From an uncultured Faecalibacterium sp. (lineage in GTDB: Bacteria > Bacillota > Clostridia > Oscillospirales > Ruminococcaceae), in assembly GCA_934561555.1 (NCBI GenBank), contig CAKTGQ010000034.1, positions 1 through 16,660 on the forward strand: DNA of 16,660 nt, read 5' to 3'. The translations under genes were made by a program, and so were the position numbers. The notes below the pieces were generated by a model, which saw only the letters and a program-made list of their open reading frames with translations, did no database searches and was not told the DNA's origin. Below are positions 1-7,816 of this stretch, piece by piece. How positions within the stretch are numbered: position 1 is the stretch's first letter; every line of letters begins with the position of its first letter.

Positions 1-102
1 CTGGTAGGCGGTATGCGCGCTTCCATCTACAACGCCATGCCTGCCGAGGGCGTGGACAAGCTGGTGGACTTCATGGAAAAGTTCCGCAAAGAGAATGCAT
101 AA
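1..102 (+). CDS. serC: Phosphoserine aminotransferase, C-terminal end (partial)
   Basis: This is the last 33 codons of a gene that begins left of the window, read in frame 1 and ending at TAA 100-102. The visible residues include [12 protein letters not shown] followed by a helix ending KFRKENA. That is the characteristic C-terminus of SerC, the PLP enzyme that converts 3-phosphohydroxypyruvate to phosphoserine, where the RxSxYNA segment helps form the active-site wall. The next gene is serA, the preceding step of the same pathway, which supports the assignment. Only the tail is visible, so integrity of the rest cannot be judged. Confidence 0.88.
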   Translation: MVGGMRASIYNAMPAEGVDKLVDFMEKFRKENA

Positions 103-240
103 GACCCTCTCAGCCTCACTTCGTTCGGCAGCTCCCCCGAGGGGGGAGCTTTTTATCAGAAGAACAACATGATAGAGCCCGCTTTATAAGCTCGCCCTTC
201 GGGAGAGCTGGCACGGCGCAAGCCGTGACTGAGAGGGTTC
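103..240. repeat. Hairpin-rich intergenic element with inverted ends (REP/MITE-like)
   Basis: The ends are inverted copies: ACCCTCTCAG at 104-113 and CTGAGAGGGT at 229-238, with looser similarity continuing inward (CCTCAC against GTGACT). Inside are three small hairpins: 130-150 (also the serC terminator), 189-209 (AGCTC..GAGCT around a TTCG loop) and 212-227 (CACGGC GCAA GCCGTG). Such short, hairpin-dense elements are common between genes in Faecalibacterium-like genomes, but that comparison is from memory. No coding capacity is seen. Its copy number in the genome was not tested. Confidence 0.55.
130..154 (+). terminator. Rho-independent terminator after serC
   Basis: AGCTCCCCC (130-138) pairs perfectly with GGGGGAGCT (142-150) around a 3-nt loop and is followed by TTTT. 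It lies 28 nt after the serC stop codon. The hairpin is itself part of the repeat-like element covering this gap. Confidence 0.8.
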
Positions 241-267
241 CTGTATAATAGAAGGGAAATCTGGACT

Positions 268-1428
268 ATGTACACCATTAAAACGCTCAACGCCATCAGC
301 CCGGTGGGGCTGGCAAAGCTGCCCAAGAACCAGTTCGATGTCTCGGTGGATGCCGATGCCCCGGACGGCATTCTGGTGCGCAGCGCCGACCTTTTGAACA
401 CTACCTTCAACGATAATCTGCTGGCCATCGCCCGCGCCGGTGCGGGTGTGAACAACATCCCGCTGGAGCGCTGCAGCGAGCAGGGCATCGTGGTGTTCAA
501 CACCCCGGGTGCCAACGCCAACGCCGTGGCAGAGCTGGTCGTCGGCATGCTTATTGCGGGCAGCCGCAACGTGGCCGCCGCCGCTCAGTGGTGTCAGGGT
601 CTGGCCGGTGACCCCGCCATGGCAAAGAGCGTAGAAAAGGGCAAAAAGCAGTTCGTGGGCAACGAGATCAAGGGCAAGACCCTTGGCGTCATCGGTCTGG
701 GTGCCATCGGCTCCCGGGTGGCAAACTGCGCCATCGAGCTGGGCATGGAGGTCTACGGCTACGACCCCTACATCTCCATTGAAGCCGCATGGAACCTGAG
801 CAGTCAGGTGCACCACTGCGTAAACCTGAACGATATGCTGCCCCTGTGCGACTACATCACCATCCATGTGCCCTACCTGCCCACCACCAAGGACACCATC
901 AACGCCCAGACCCTTGCCCTGTGCAAGGATGGCGTCAAGATCCTGAACTACGCCCGCGGCGAGCTGGTGAACACCGCCGCCCTGCTGGAAGCCATGGACA
1001 GCGGCAAGGTGTCCGGCTACATGACCGACTTCCCCTCCGAGGCCATTCTGGGCCGTCCCGGCATCGTGTGCACTCCGCACCTTGGCGCTTCCACCCCGGA
1101 AGCCGAGGACAACTGCGCCATCATGGCGGCGCAGGAGCTGAGCGACTACCTGCGCAACGGCAACATTACCCACTCGGTCAACCTGCCGGAGGTGCACCAG
1201 CCCCGCGCCGGCGGCAAGCGCATCTGCATCATCCACAAAAACGAGCCGGGCATGATCAGCCAGATCACCGCCCTGACCACCGAAGCCGGCCTGAACATCG
1301 AAAACATGGTGAACAAGAGCAAAAAGAACATGGCCTACACCATGCTGGACGCCACCGGTGCTGTGGATGCCCGCCTGAGCGAGAAACTGAGCAGCATTCC
1401 CGCCGTCATCCGGGTGCGCATCCTGTAA
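268..1428 (+). CDS. serA: D-3-phosphoglycerate dehydrogenase
   Basis: The 386-aa cytosolic enzyme oxidises 3-phosphoglycerate to 3-phosphohydroxypyruvate with NAD, the first step of serine synthesis. The substrate-binding half comes first, followed by the Rossmann glycine motif GLGAIG at residues 143-148 with an acidic residue after the second strand (D166). The catalytic Arg is in NYARGE (R230), the catalytic His in CTPHLGAST (H271), and E258 is the likely partner Glu. Residues 318-386 form one ACT domain, the usual site of serine feedback inhibition. Length fits the short bacterial SerA type. The ATG at 268 is preceded by GAAGGGAAA as a moderate ribosome site. A perfect TATAAT lies at 244-249 but has no clear -35, so serA may have its own promoter or read through from serC. 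Confidence 0.95.
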   Translation: MYTIKTLNAISPVGLAKLPKNQFDVSVDADAPDGILVRSADLLNTTFNDNLLAIARAGAGVNNIPLERCSEQGIVVFNTPGANANAVAELVVGMLIAGSRNVAAAAQWCQGLAGDPAMAKSVEKGKKQFVGNEIKGKTLGVIGLGAIGSRVANCAIELGMEVYGYDPYISIEAAWNLSSQVHHCVNLNDMLPLCDYITIHVPYLPTTKDTINAQTLALCKDGVKILNYARGELVNTAALLEAMDSGKVSGYMTDFPSEAILGRPGIVCTPHLGASTPEAEDNCAIMAAQELSDYLRNGNITHSVNLPEVHQPRAGGKRICIIHKNEPGMISQITALTTEAGLNIENMVNKSKKNMAYTMLDATGAVDARLSEKLSSIPAVIRVRIL

Positions 1429-1450
1429 CAGCAAAAATACATGAGGCACA

Positions 1451-1487
1451 AAAAGGTGAAGTGACCCGCGATCACTTCACCTTTTTT
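1451..1487 (+). terminator. Rho-independent terminator after serA
   Basis: A perfect 14-bp stem pairs 1451-1464 with 1472-1485 around a 7-nt loop, and the stem runs into a six-T tract at 1482-1487. It starts 22 nt after the serA stop codon and separates serA from the T-box unit. Confidence 0.92.
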
Positions 1488-1585
1488 GCAGGAGCCATGC
1501 CCGGCAAAGCCAGCCGGACGGGCCTTGCCTGAACTGCTTTCACTCATGATATGAACCAGATGAAAAATCAGACGGGTCATATCCC

Positions 1586-1614
1586 TTGACTTCAGTCCCC
1601 CGGGGGAGTATACT
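1586..1614 (+). promoter_or_regulatory. Housekeeping promoter of the T-box transporter unit
   Basis: TTGACT (1586-1591) and TATACT (1609-1614) are separated by exactly 17 bp, which predicts a transcript start near 1621, just ahead of the T-box stem I. The -10 lies in a perfect 12-bp palindrome GGAGTATACTCC (1605-1616), and the spacer holds CCCCCGGGGG (1597-1606), so a second, DNA-level control is possible. The stretch 1488-1585 holds only weak hairpins and no gene. Confidence 0.82.
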
Positions 1615-1620
1615 CCGGGG

Positions 1621-1916
1621 CAGTGAAATATTCGGCTATGACGAGAAAGAGTACCCGGAAAGAATGCTGCAGAGAGCTGTCGGCTGGTGCAAGGCAGTGC
1701 AGGGCGTCCGTGGGAAGATCCTCTCCGAGCTTTCCGGCTGAATGGGCGGTGTATGCGCCCCAGTAAGCGGGAACGGCAGGCCCCCGTTATCACGGGCCGC
1801 GCATTGTTGGATGCGCACTGAGGGGCCGGGCTTTGCACCGGCAATAAGAGTGGTACCGCAGAGGAGTTTATACGCCTTTGTCTCTTACGAACCGTAAGGG
1901 ACAAAGGCGTTTTTGT
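1621..1916 (+). promoter_or_regulatory. T-box riboswitch (tRNA-sensing leader) of the BASS transporter
   Basis: In order: the GA/K-turn and S-turn bases ATGACGAG...AGTA (1638-1653); a stem I helix CCGGAAAG/CTTTCCGG (1654-1661 with 1730-1737); the AG-bulge and distal-loop signature GCAGAGAG..GGCTGGTG (1669-1689); the GGGAAG..CC..GAG block (1712-1729); a GCGCAT/ATGCGC hairpin (1799-1816); the T-box AAGAGTGGTACCGC (1846-1859); and the terminator. TAAGAG (1845-1850) pairs perfectly with CTCTTA (1882-1887), and that antiterminator excludes the terminator. Uncharged tRNA should switch the transporter on. After GAA (1740-1742) comes TGG (Trp), but shifting one base gives ATG (Met). T1854 demands discriminator A, which favours Met. 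The helix below the specifier loop does not fold clearly by eye. Confidence 0.9.
1872..1914 (+). terminator. Regulated terminator of the T-box leader
   Basis: An 18-bp stem pairs 1872-1889 with 1893-1910 (one G.U) around a 3-nt loop, and is followed by TTTTT. Its 5' arm contains the CTCTTA that the antiterminator needs, so the two structures exclude each other. Confidence 0.92.
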
Positions 1917-1993
1917 TTGCGGGAAAGCCATTTCCCGGATGTTTCATTGCCTTTACATCCGCAAAAATAAGTGTTCAAAAAAGGAGTATTATC

Positions 1994-2938
1994 ATGAAAA
2001 CATTGGAAAAAGTAAGCGACTTTGTGGGCAAGTACATGGCCGCCATCGTTATTGTGGTGGCAGCACTGGCGCTGCTGTTCCCCGGCACCTTCAGCGTGGT
2101 AAAAACCGCGTGGGTCAACACCCTGCTGGGCATCGTCATGTTCGGCATGGGTCTTACCCTGAAGCCGGAGGACTTCAAGGTGGTGTTCAGCCGCCCGAAA
2201 GACGTAATCATCGGCTGCGTTGCACAGTTCACCCTGATGCCCTTCCTTGCATGGGCGCTGACGCAGCTGTTCCACCTGCCCACCGAGCTGGCTATCGGCG
2301 TTATTCTTGTGGGCACCTGCCCCGGCGGCACCTCCTCTAATGTGATGACCTATCTGTCCAAGGGCGACGTTGCACTGTCCGTCGGCATGACTGCCGTTTC
2401 CACCGTGCTGGCTCCCTTCCTCACCCCGTTGCTCACCCTGCTGTATGCCGGTCAGCGCGTGGATGTGAACCCCGTAAATATGTTCCTGTCCATCATCAAG
2501 GTGGTGCTGGTGCCCATCGCACTGGGCTTTGTGGTCAACCACTTCTTCCACGCCTTCACCCAAAACGCCGTCCGCGTGCTGCCGCTGGTCTCCACCACCG
2601 CCATCGTGCTCATCATCTGCGCCGTTGTTTCTGCAAACTCTGCCAAGATCATGACCAGCGGCCTGCTGATCCTTGCCGTAGTCATCCTGCACAACCTGCT
2701 GGGCTACCTCACCGGCTTTGGCGTAGGCAAGCTGCTGAAGCTGGATTCCACCAAGTGCCGTGCGATCTCCATCGAGGTCGGTATGCAGAACTCCGGTCTG
2801 GCTACCTCTCTGGCCGCTGCCCACTTTGCACAGTATCCGCTGGCAACCATCCCCGGCGCTGTGTTCTCGGTGTGGCATAACATTTCCGGTGCCGTCCTCG
2901 CCAACTTCTTTGCCCGCACCGCAGAGAAGAAGGACTGA
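1994..2938 (+). CDS. BASS-family sodium-dependent transporter under T-box control
   Basis: This 314-aa integral membrane protein of the bile acid:sodium symporter (SBF/BASS) superfamily has about ten hydrophobic segments. It carries the two family crossover motifs, GTCPGGTSSN (residues 107-116) and EVGMQNSGLA (261-270), which form the Na+ sites. Bacterial members carry organic anions such as bile acids, pantoate/pantothenate or 2-keto acids, and the substrate cannot be read from sequence. The ATG at 1994 was chosen over an in-frame start at 1913 because AAGGAG (1981-1986) lies 7 nt upstream and the earlier start is inside the terminator tail. The T-box implies induction on shortage of one amino acid, so an amino acid precursor such as a 2-keto acid is a plausible cargo (inference). 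Confidence 0.9.
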   Translation: MKTLEKVSDFVGKYMAAIVIVVAALALLFPGTFSVVKTAWVNTLLGIVMFGMGLTLKPEDFKVVFSRPKDVIIGCVAQFTLMPFLAWALTQLFHLPTELAIGVILVGTCPGGTSSNVMTYLSKGDVALSVGMTAVSTVLAPFLTPLLTLLYAGQRVDVNPVNMFLSIIKVVLVPIALGFVVNHFFHAFTQNAVRVLPLVSTTAIVLIICAVVSANSAKIMTSGLLILAVVILHNLLGYLTGFGVGKLLKLDSTKCRAISIEVGMQNSGLATSLAAAHFAQYPLATIPGAVFSVWHNISGAVLANFFARTAEKKD

Positions 2939-2955
2939 TCTTATACAATCAATAA

Positions 2956-3005
2956 GGGGCTGCTGCACAAGGTTTCTTCCCTGTGCAGCAGCCCCTGTTT
3001 TGTTT
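2956..3005 (+). terminator. Rho-independent terminator after the BASS transporter
   Basis: GGGGCTGCTGCACA (2956-2969) pairs perfectly with TGTGCAGCAGCCCC (2982-2995) and is followed by TGTTTTGTTT. It lies between convergent genes; T-richness on the other strand is weak, so it serves mainly the plus strand. Confidence 0.9.
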
Positions 3006-3020
3006 ATCGCAGGCAGCGCC

Positions 3021-4586
3021 TCAGCTCCGGTATTCCTCCGGCAGCTGCTCCATTGTCTGCCACTTGTCCATGGCTTCTTCCAGCTTCATGCCCTTGGCCA
3101 CTGCATCGCGGCGGCAGGCGTTGACAGCCTGAATTTCCTTCATCTTGGCACCGGTCAGGGTGTAGCCCTTCATGGCGATGAGGGTAGCCGCCCAAGCCAC
3201 CATGGGAATGATGCAGAACAGCACGATGACCACCCAGTTCATGCCCGGGGTGTAGGGGTCATACTGGGTGGGCAGGCTCTGCAGGCCCACAAAGCTGACC
3301 GCAATGCCCACAACGGTAGCGGACAGGCTGGACACCAGCTTGTCCACCAGGCTGAACAGGGTGCCCATGATGCCGGGGATGTAGTTGCCGCTGCGGTAGG
3401 TCTCGTAGTCGGAGCAGTCGGCAACCATGGGGATGGGCATATCGGCGGTGGCGTAGTAAGCGCCGTAGCCAATGCCGAAGAAGGCGATGAACAGAATGGT
3501 GTACAGGTTGATGGACAGGCCGTTCTCGCCCAGAATGGACAGGGTGAAGGCATCGCCGCGGCCCCAGAGCAGCAGCAGCACCAGCACGCCCACATAGCAC
3601 ACCAGCGCCACGGTGACGTACTTCATCAGGCTGGCCTTCTGGCCCTCCTTCTGGCTGGTGCGGACGGTGAGCAGGAAGAAGGGCACGCTGCACACATAGC
3701 CCAGCACCATCATGGGCAGATACAGGCCATCGTAGTTGCCCATCATGCAGCCGTACAGCATACACAGCACGGTGGTGTTGTTGGCGATGGAAAGTGCCAG
3801 CTTACAGCCTGCACCGGCCACCATCAGCCGCTGCATGGGATTATTGTTCTTGATGATCTGGAGGTACTCGCTTACCTTGATCTTCTCGGCTTTACTGCCG
3901 CTGACGCCGAAGTACTTGGGCTGATCCTTTTCCCAGATGCCGATGACGGCCAGCAGGGTGAGCAGGATGGAGATGACGATGCCCACAGGAGCCAGCGTGC
4001 GGAAGAACCCGGCAGAGGCGTAGCCGCCCTCATAGTTCTTGGCAAGGATGGGGGCAAAGAACTGCATAGCGCCCATGCCCAGCAGGCTGCCCACGGTGTT
4101 GAAAATGGTAAACAGCGGGCGCTGCTTGGGGTCGCTGGTCAGCACGGTCTGACCGGAGCGGGTGCAGCTGGTCTGGAAGGTGTAGCCGATGACCCACACG
4201 GCATACAGGGCCACAAAGGCGGCATACCGCAGCCCCATGGCGCTGGCGGGGATGAGCGGGGTAAGGCAGTACAGCGCCAATACACTGGCCGCCATGATGA
4301 GGTTGCCGATGACCATAAAAGGTCGGAACTTGCCGAACTTGCCATTGGTGCGGTCCATAAGGGCACCGATGATGGGATCGGTGATGGCGTCAAACAGACG
4401 CATACCGGTGACCATCACCGAAGCAAACAGCATACTCAGCGCCAGCACCTTGCTGCCGAAGGTTGCGATGTAGGAAAGCACCAGCACATAGTACACATTC
4501 GTTGCGCCGTTGTTCAGCGGGAACAGCACCAGCTGGTAGGTCTTGGCGCGGTTCACACTCGACGCCGTTGTTTTTTGTTCACCCAT
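3021..4586 (-). CDS. GPH-family glycoside:cation symporter (MFS)
   Basis: This 521-aa polytopic membrane protein of the glycoside-pentoside-hexuronide:cation symporter family (MelB, XylP relatives) has about 12 hydrophobic segments. The family hallmark lies at residues 62-89 and reads RLFDAITDPIIGALMDRT, followed by GKFGKFRP; D66 and D70 match the cation-site aspartates of MelB. The hydrophilic C-terminal tail (about residues 480-521) is charged and helical, longer than in MelB. ATG 4586 has the ribosome site AAGGAGAG (complement of 4593-4600). It is the last gene of the GH2-GH3 operon, behind a hairpin terminator, so it may be made in lower amount. Inference: it imports the sugar or glycoside that the two hydrolases process. 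The exact sugar is unknown. Confidence 0.92.
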   Translation of the reverse strand: MGEQKTTASSVNRAKTYQLVLFPLNNGATNVYYVLVLSYIATFGSKVLALSMLFASVMVTGMRLFDAITDPIIGALMDRTNGKFGKFRPFMVIGNLIMAASVLALYCLTPLIPASAMGLRYAAFVALYAVWVIGYTFQTSCTRSGQTVLTSDPKQRPLFTIFNTVGSLLGMGAMQFFAPILAKNYEGGYASAGFFRTLAPVGIVISILLTLLAVIGIWEKDQPKYFGVSGSKAEKIKVSEYLQIIKNNNPMQRLMVAGAGCKLALSIANNTTVLCMLYGCMMGNYDGLYLPMMVLGYVCSVPFFLLTVRTSQKEGQKASLMKYVTVALVCYVGVLVLLLLWGRGDAFTLSILGENGLSINLYTILFIAFFGIGYGAYYATADMPIPMVADCSDYETYRSGNYIPGIMGTLFSLVDKLVSSLSATVVGIAVSFVGLQSLPTQYDPYTPGMNWVVIVLFCIIPMVAWAATLIAMKGYTLTGAKMKEIQAVNACRRDAVAKGMKLEEAMDKWQTMEQLPEEYRS

Positions 4587-4601
4587 TGCGGTCTCTCCTT
4601 T

Positions 4602-4646
4602 TGAAAAAAGAAGGGCAGCCCACCCCGCCTTCGGGGCAGGCTGCCG
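4602..4646 (-). terminator. Terminator between the GH3 and symporter genes
   Basis: Read on the minus strand, GGCAGCC (4639-4645) pairs with GGCTGCC (4614-4620), enclosing CCCC..GGGG, and is followed by TTCTTTTTTC (4603-4612). It is only 32 nt after the GH3 stop codon and just ahead of the symporter ribosome site, so it may be a partial terminator that sets the ratio of the two products. Confidence 0.75.
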
Positions 4647-4677
4647 CTTGCAAAAATCTGATTTTTCGGAGGGTTGA

Positions 4678-7600
4678 TTATTCCTGATCTTCCGCCGGGG
4701 CAGTCAGAGCCTTTGCGGCCTTGCGTGCCTTGATGCGCTTGACCAGCATAAAGATGCTGACAGCCACCAGAATGCCCAGCACCACATCAACGCAGATCAG
4801 TGCGGTCTTCCACCAAGGAGTAACGGATACGATCTTGGTATCTGCGGTGACGCCGTTCATAGCGTTGGAGTTGACCACCGTGTACAGGATGCGGTGGGTG
4901 GACTCACGCATGGCCTGGGTGATGTCGGCATCACCCTTATACAGCTTCAGCAGCTCGTCAGTCCACTGCTGGGCGCTGGAGTCCCAGCTGTTGGTACCGG
5001 CCAGCAGGCCCTGTGCAACGTCAAAGCTCTTCATGTAGATGCCGTAGTTGGCAAACATGGCGTTGCCGGAGAAGTCGGTCAGGTTGAAGCCGGTCAGGCC
5101 CCACTCGCCGCGCAGGATATTGGTCTGCAGACCCTTGTGTGCACCGGACCAGATACCGCCGATGCGTGCAAAGGAGTTCATGACGCACTTGGCGTCACCC
5201 TCGGTGACTGCCATCTCAAAGCTCTTGAGGTACAGTTCACGGATCGCCTGCTCGCTGGTAAAGGTAGCAATGCAGCGGCAGCGGCTCTCAGTATCGTTCA
5301 GCGCAAAGTGCTTGATGTAAACATACACGCCCTTGGACTGGATGCCCTCTACCTCGGCTGCTGCGATCTTACCGGAGAGGAACGGGTCCTCTGAGTAATA
5401 TTCGAAGTTACGGCCGGAGTAAGCGGTGCGGTGGATGTTCATGGCGGGGCCGTACAGACCGGAAGCGCCCAGATCCAGCATATCGTTGCCGATGCAGATA
5501 CCCACTTCCTTCATCAGGTCCACGTTGAAGGTGGCAGCCATGATATTCTCATCGCTGTATGCAGTGTGGCAGACCGAGACGCCGGTCAGGGTCTGGGTAA
5601 AGCCCTGCGGACCGTTGTCATCCACCGTAGCGGGCTTGGAGATGCTCTGCATCATAGCGGTGTTGTGGAAGCCCTTGCCCACCAGCTCGGCCATTTCCTC
5701 ATAGGTAACCTGATCCAGCAGCTTGTCCCAATCCGGGTCGTCGTAATCCTTGCCGATCATCATGCCCAGCGTCATGCCGTTGTCGGCACCCATAGTGGGC
5801 ATCTCGGTGGTAGAGCCTTCAATGCCCGTATAACTCTGGTAGGCGTTGATGTCCACCATCAGGGCGTCGTTTGCCTCAATGGCGATCTTCTCCGGCCAGG
5901 TGCCGGTCCAGTTGGAACGGGTGAGCATATTCATCTCGTCATAACCATAATAGGTCATATCGGCAGAATCCAGCTGGTTGGTGATCTTCTCGCCGGTAGC
6001 AGCAGAGATGGAGTAGGTCTTGGTATCGGTCACACCGTTGGTGTAGGTATAGGTGAAAGCAGTGTCACCGTTGGCGGTCATGCCGTTGGCAGTGGTATAG
6101 CCCTTGGCAGCCAGAACATTGTTCACAGCGTCGTGGGCATTGCGGGCGGCGGTCAGGTAGTAATCACCGGCCTCCAGAATATAGGTCTGTGCCACGTTCT
6201 CGTCGTAGCAGGCCAGCTCGCTGCGGGGTACGTTGATGGTAACAGTCTCGCTTTCGCCGGGGGCCAGCAGCTGGGTCTTGCCAAAGCCGCACAGCTCCAC
6301 AGAAGCCTTCTCGATGCCGTTTGCCTTATCGTACTCGGTATAGGGGGACTGGAAGTAAGCCTGCACCACTTCCTTGCCTGCCACAGAGCCGGTGTTCTTC
6401 ACATCCACGCTGATGTTGAAGCTGTCGGTGGCTGCATCGTAGGAGGACTGAAAGTTGGACCAGTCAAAGGTGGTGTAGCTCATACCGTAGCCAAAGGGAT
6501 AGGCCACGGTAGAGGCGTAGTCGTAGTCGCCCACGTTCTGGGTGCCCATGACAACATCCTCGTAGCGGGTCTCGTAGTAACGGTAGCCCACATAGATGCC
6601 TTCCTGATAGGTGGTGTAGTAACCGTTGCCGTCCAGACCGCCGTTTGCCACGGAATACCACTTGCTGGTATCCTTCTCGTCATAGTTGGTGTACTGGTTT
6701 GCGTAGTAGTCCACCAGACCGGGTGCAGTGGTGTTGTCGTAGCAGTAGGTGTCCACCAGATGGCCGCTGGGGTTCACATTGCCAGCCAGAATATCGGCCA
6801 CAGCGTTCAGGCCGTAGGAACCGGTGTAGCCGATCCACAGCGCAGCGTCCACGCCGTACTCGGGATCATTGAGGAAATCGCACTCCATGGCGTTGGTGGA
6901 GTTGATCAGCACGATGGTGCGTGCAAACTCCTCCTTGGCCATCTTCAGCATATCCTTTTCTTCGTTGGTCAGGGACAGCACATTGGTGCCATCCACAAAA
7001 TCGCCGTACTCCAGATCAGCACCCTCACCGGCCACACGGGAGAGCATCACGATCGCGGCATCGCCGTAGGAGGCAAAGCTGGAGCGTACATCGGTGATGT
7101 TTGCACCGGCTGCCGCATCCGCAGCCTTGACATTGGTGCCGTACAGAGAGACCGGCACTTCATTGATATGCCATGCAGAGCGGTCACCCAGACTGGTACC
7201 CTTGCCGGGAGAGCGGACATAGTCCTTGCCGGCACCGTTGGTGTAGAAGTCCCACAGCACGGGGTTCACGTCAAAGCCCACGGTCTCCAGAGCCTCTTTC
7301 CATGTGGGTGCTTTGGAGGTGTCGATATCGGCAGAGCCGGTACCGCAGGTCACAACGTCCACGCTGGAATGGCTGAGCGTAGACACCTTGCTGCCCGCTG
7401 CCAAAGGCAGGGTATTGTTGTCGTTCTTCAGCAGCACAGCACCCTCACCGGTAAGCTGCTCTGCAATTTCCTTATCGTGTGCTTCCAGCTCTTCCACACT
7501 GCTGAAATCACTCTCGTAATACACGGCACTGTCGTCCTTGCCCACGGTCTTGTGGGTGGGGGTCTTCAGTGCAATGTTCACGGCCTGTGCACTGGCAAAT

Positions 7601-7704
7601 GCCAGATTAGAACCGATGCAGGCACCGGCGAACAGTACCGTGAAAAGCACCGTAAGGATGCTCCACAGTACAACGCCAGAGCCTTTTTTCTTGCCCTTCT
7701 TCAT
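4678..7704 (-). CDS. Membrane-anchored glycoside hydrolase family 3 (beta-glucosidase-like), permuted domain order
   Basis: The 1008-aa protein has the GH3 domains in reversed order. The alpha/beta sandwich domain is first (EGAVLLKNDNNTLPL, 87-101; acid/base candidate E227 in VAGEGADLE), then a fibronectin-like domain (about 405-520), then the barrel domain (about 640-950). The barrel has DNGPQG (696-701), KHFALNDTES (798-807) and GFNLTDFSG, with D877 as the expected nucleophile. Hydrophobic helices sit at residues 10-36 and 966-988, both flanked by lysines and arginines on the cell side. The enzyme should therefore be outside, tethered at both ends (inference). GH3 members remove beta-linked glucose or related sugars from chain ends. 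ATG 7704 has AAGGAG (complement of 7711-7716). It follows the GH2 gene by 112 nt, which holds a weak hairpin but no clear terminator. Confidence 0.92.
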   Translation of the reverse strand: MKKGKKKGSGVVLWSILTVLFTVLFAGACIGSNLAFASAQAVNIALKTPTHKTVGKDDSAVYYESDFSSVEELEAHDKEIAEQLTGEGAVLLKNDNNTLPLAAGSKVSTLSHSSVDVVTCGTGSADIDTSKAPTWKEALETVGFDVNPVLWDFYTNGAGKDYVRSPGKGTSLGDRSAWHINEVPVSLYGTNVKAADAAAGANITDVRSSFASYGDAAIVMLSRVAGEGADLEYGDFVDGTNVLSLTNEEKDMLKMAKEEFARTIVLINSTNAMECDFLNDPEYGVDAALWIGYTGSYGLNAVADILAGNVNPSGHLVDTYCYDNTTAPGLVDYYANQYTNYDEKDTSKWYSVANGGLDGNGYYTTYQEGIYVGYRYYETRYEDVVMGTQNVGDYDYASTVAYPFGYGMSYTTFDWSNFQSSYDAATDSFNISVDVKNTGSVAGKEVVQAYFQSPYTEYDKANGIEKASVELCGFGKTQLLAPGESETVTINVPRSELACYDENVAQTYILEAGDYYLTAARNAHDAVNNVLAAKGYTTANGMTANGDTAFTYTYTNGVTDTKTYSISAATGEKITNQLDSADMTYYGYDEMNMLTRSNWTGTWPEKIAIEANDALMVDINAYQSYTGIEGSTTEMPTMGADNGMTLGMMIGKDYDDPDWDKLLDQVTYEEMAELVGKGFHNTAMMQSISKPATVDDNGPQGFTQTLTGVSVCHTAYSDENIMAATFNVDLMKEVGICIGNDMLDLGASGLYGPAMNIHRTAYSGRNFEYYSEDPFLSGKIAAAEVEGIQSKGVYVYIKHFALNDTESRCRCIATFTSEQAIRELYLKSFEMAVTEGDAKCVMNSFARIGGIWSGAHKGLQTNILRGEWGLTGFNLTDFSGNAMFANYGIYMKSFDVAQGLLAGTNSWDSSAQQWTDELLKLYKGDADITQAMRESTHRILYTVVNSNAMNGVTADTKIVSVTPWWKTALICVDVVLGILVAVSIFMLVKRIKARKAAKALTAPAEDQE

Positions 7705-7816
7705 GTTGTTCTCCTTTTCTTGTGTGTGTCAGCGATTGCCGCAGGCTTTTTCATGGCCGCTGTGGCGCAGCCATTTTCCAAAGTGCGGCAGTTTATTCCA
7801 AGGTGTGGACCGGTAC

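Noticed and set aside
184..1449. 421-aa open frame opposite serA
   Set aside because: It lies antisense to a clear serA, is rich in H, G, V and Q as expected for the shadow of a GC-rich gene, and has no ribosome site or recognisable motif.
1913..1993. Upstream in-frame start extending the BASS transporter by 27 residues
   Set aside because: The extension begins in the T tract of the T-box terminator, and a proper ribosome site precedes the ATG at 1994.
2760..4604. 614-aa open frame on the plus strand over the symporter
   Set aside because: It is the complement of the GPH symporter and part of the BASS gene, with shadow-type composition (H, G, Q runs) and crossing a strong terminator.
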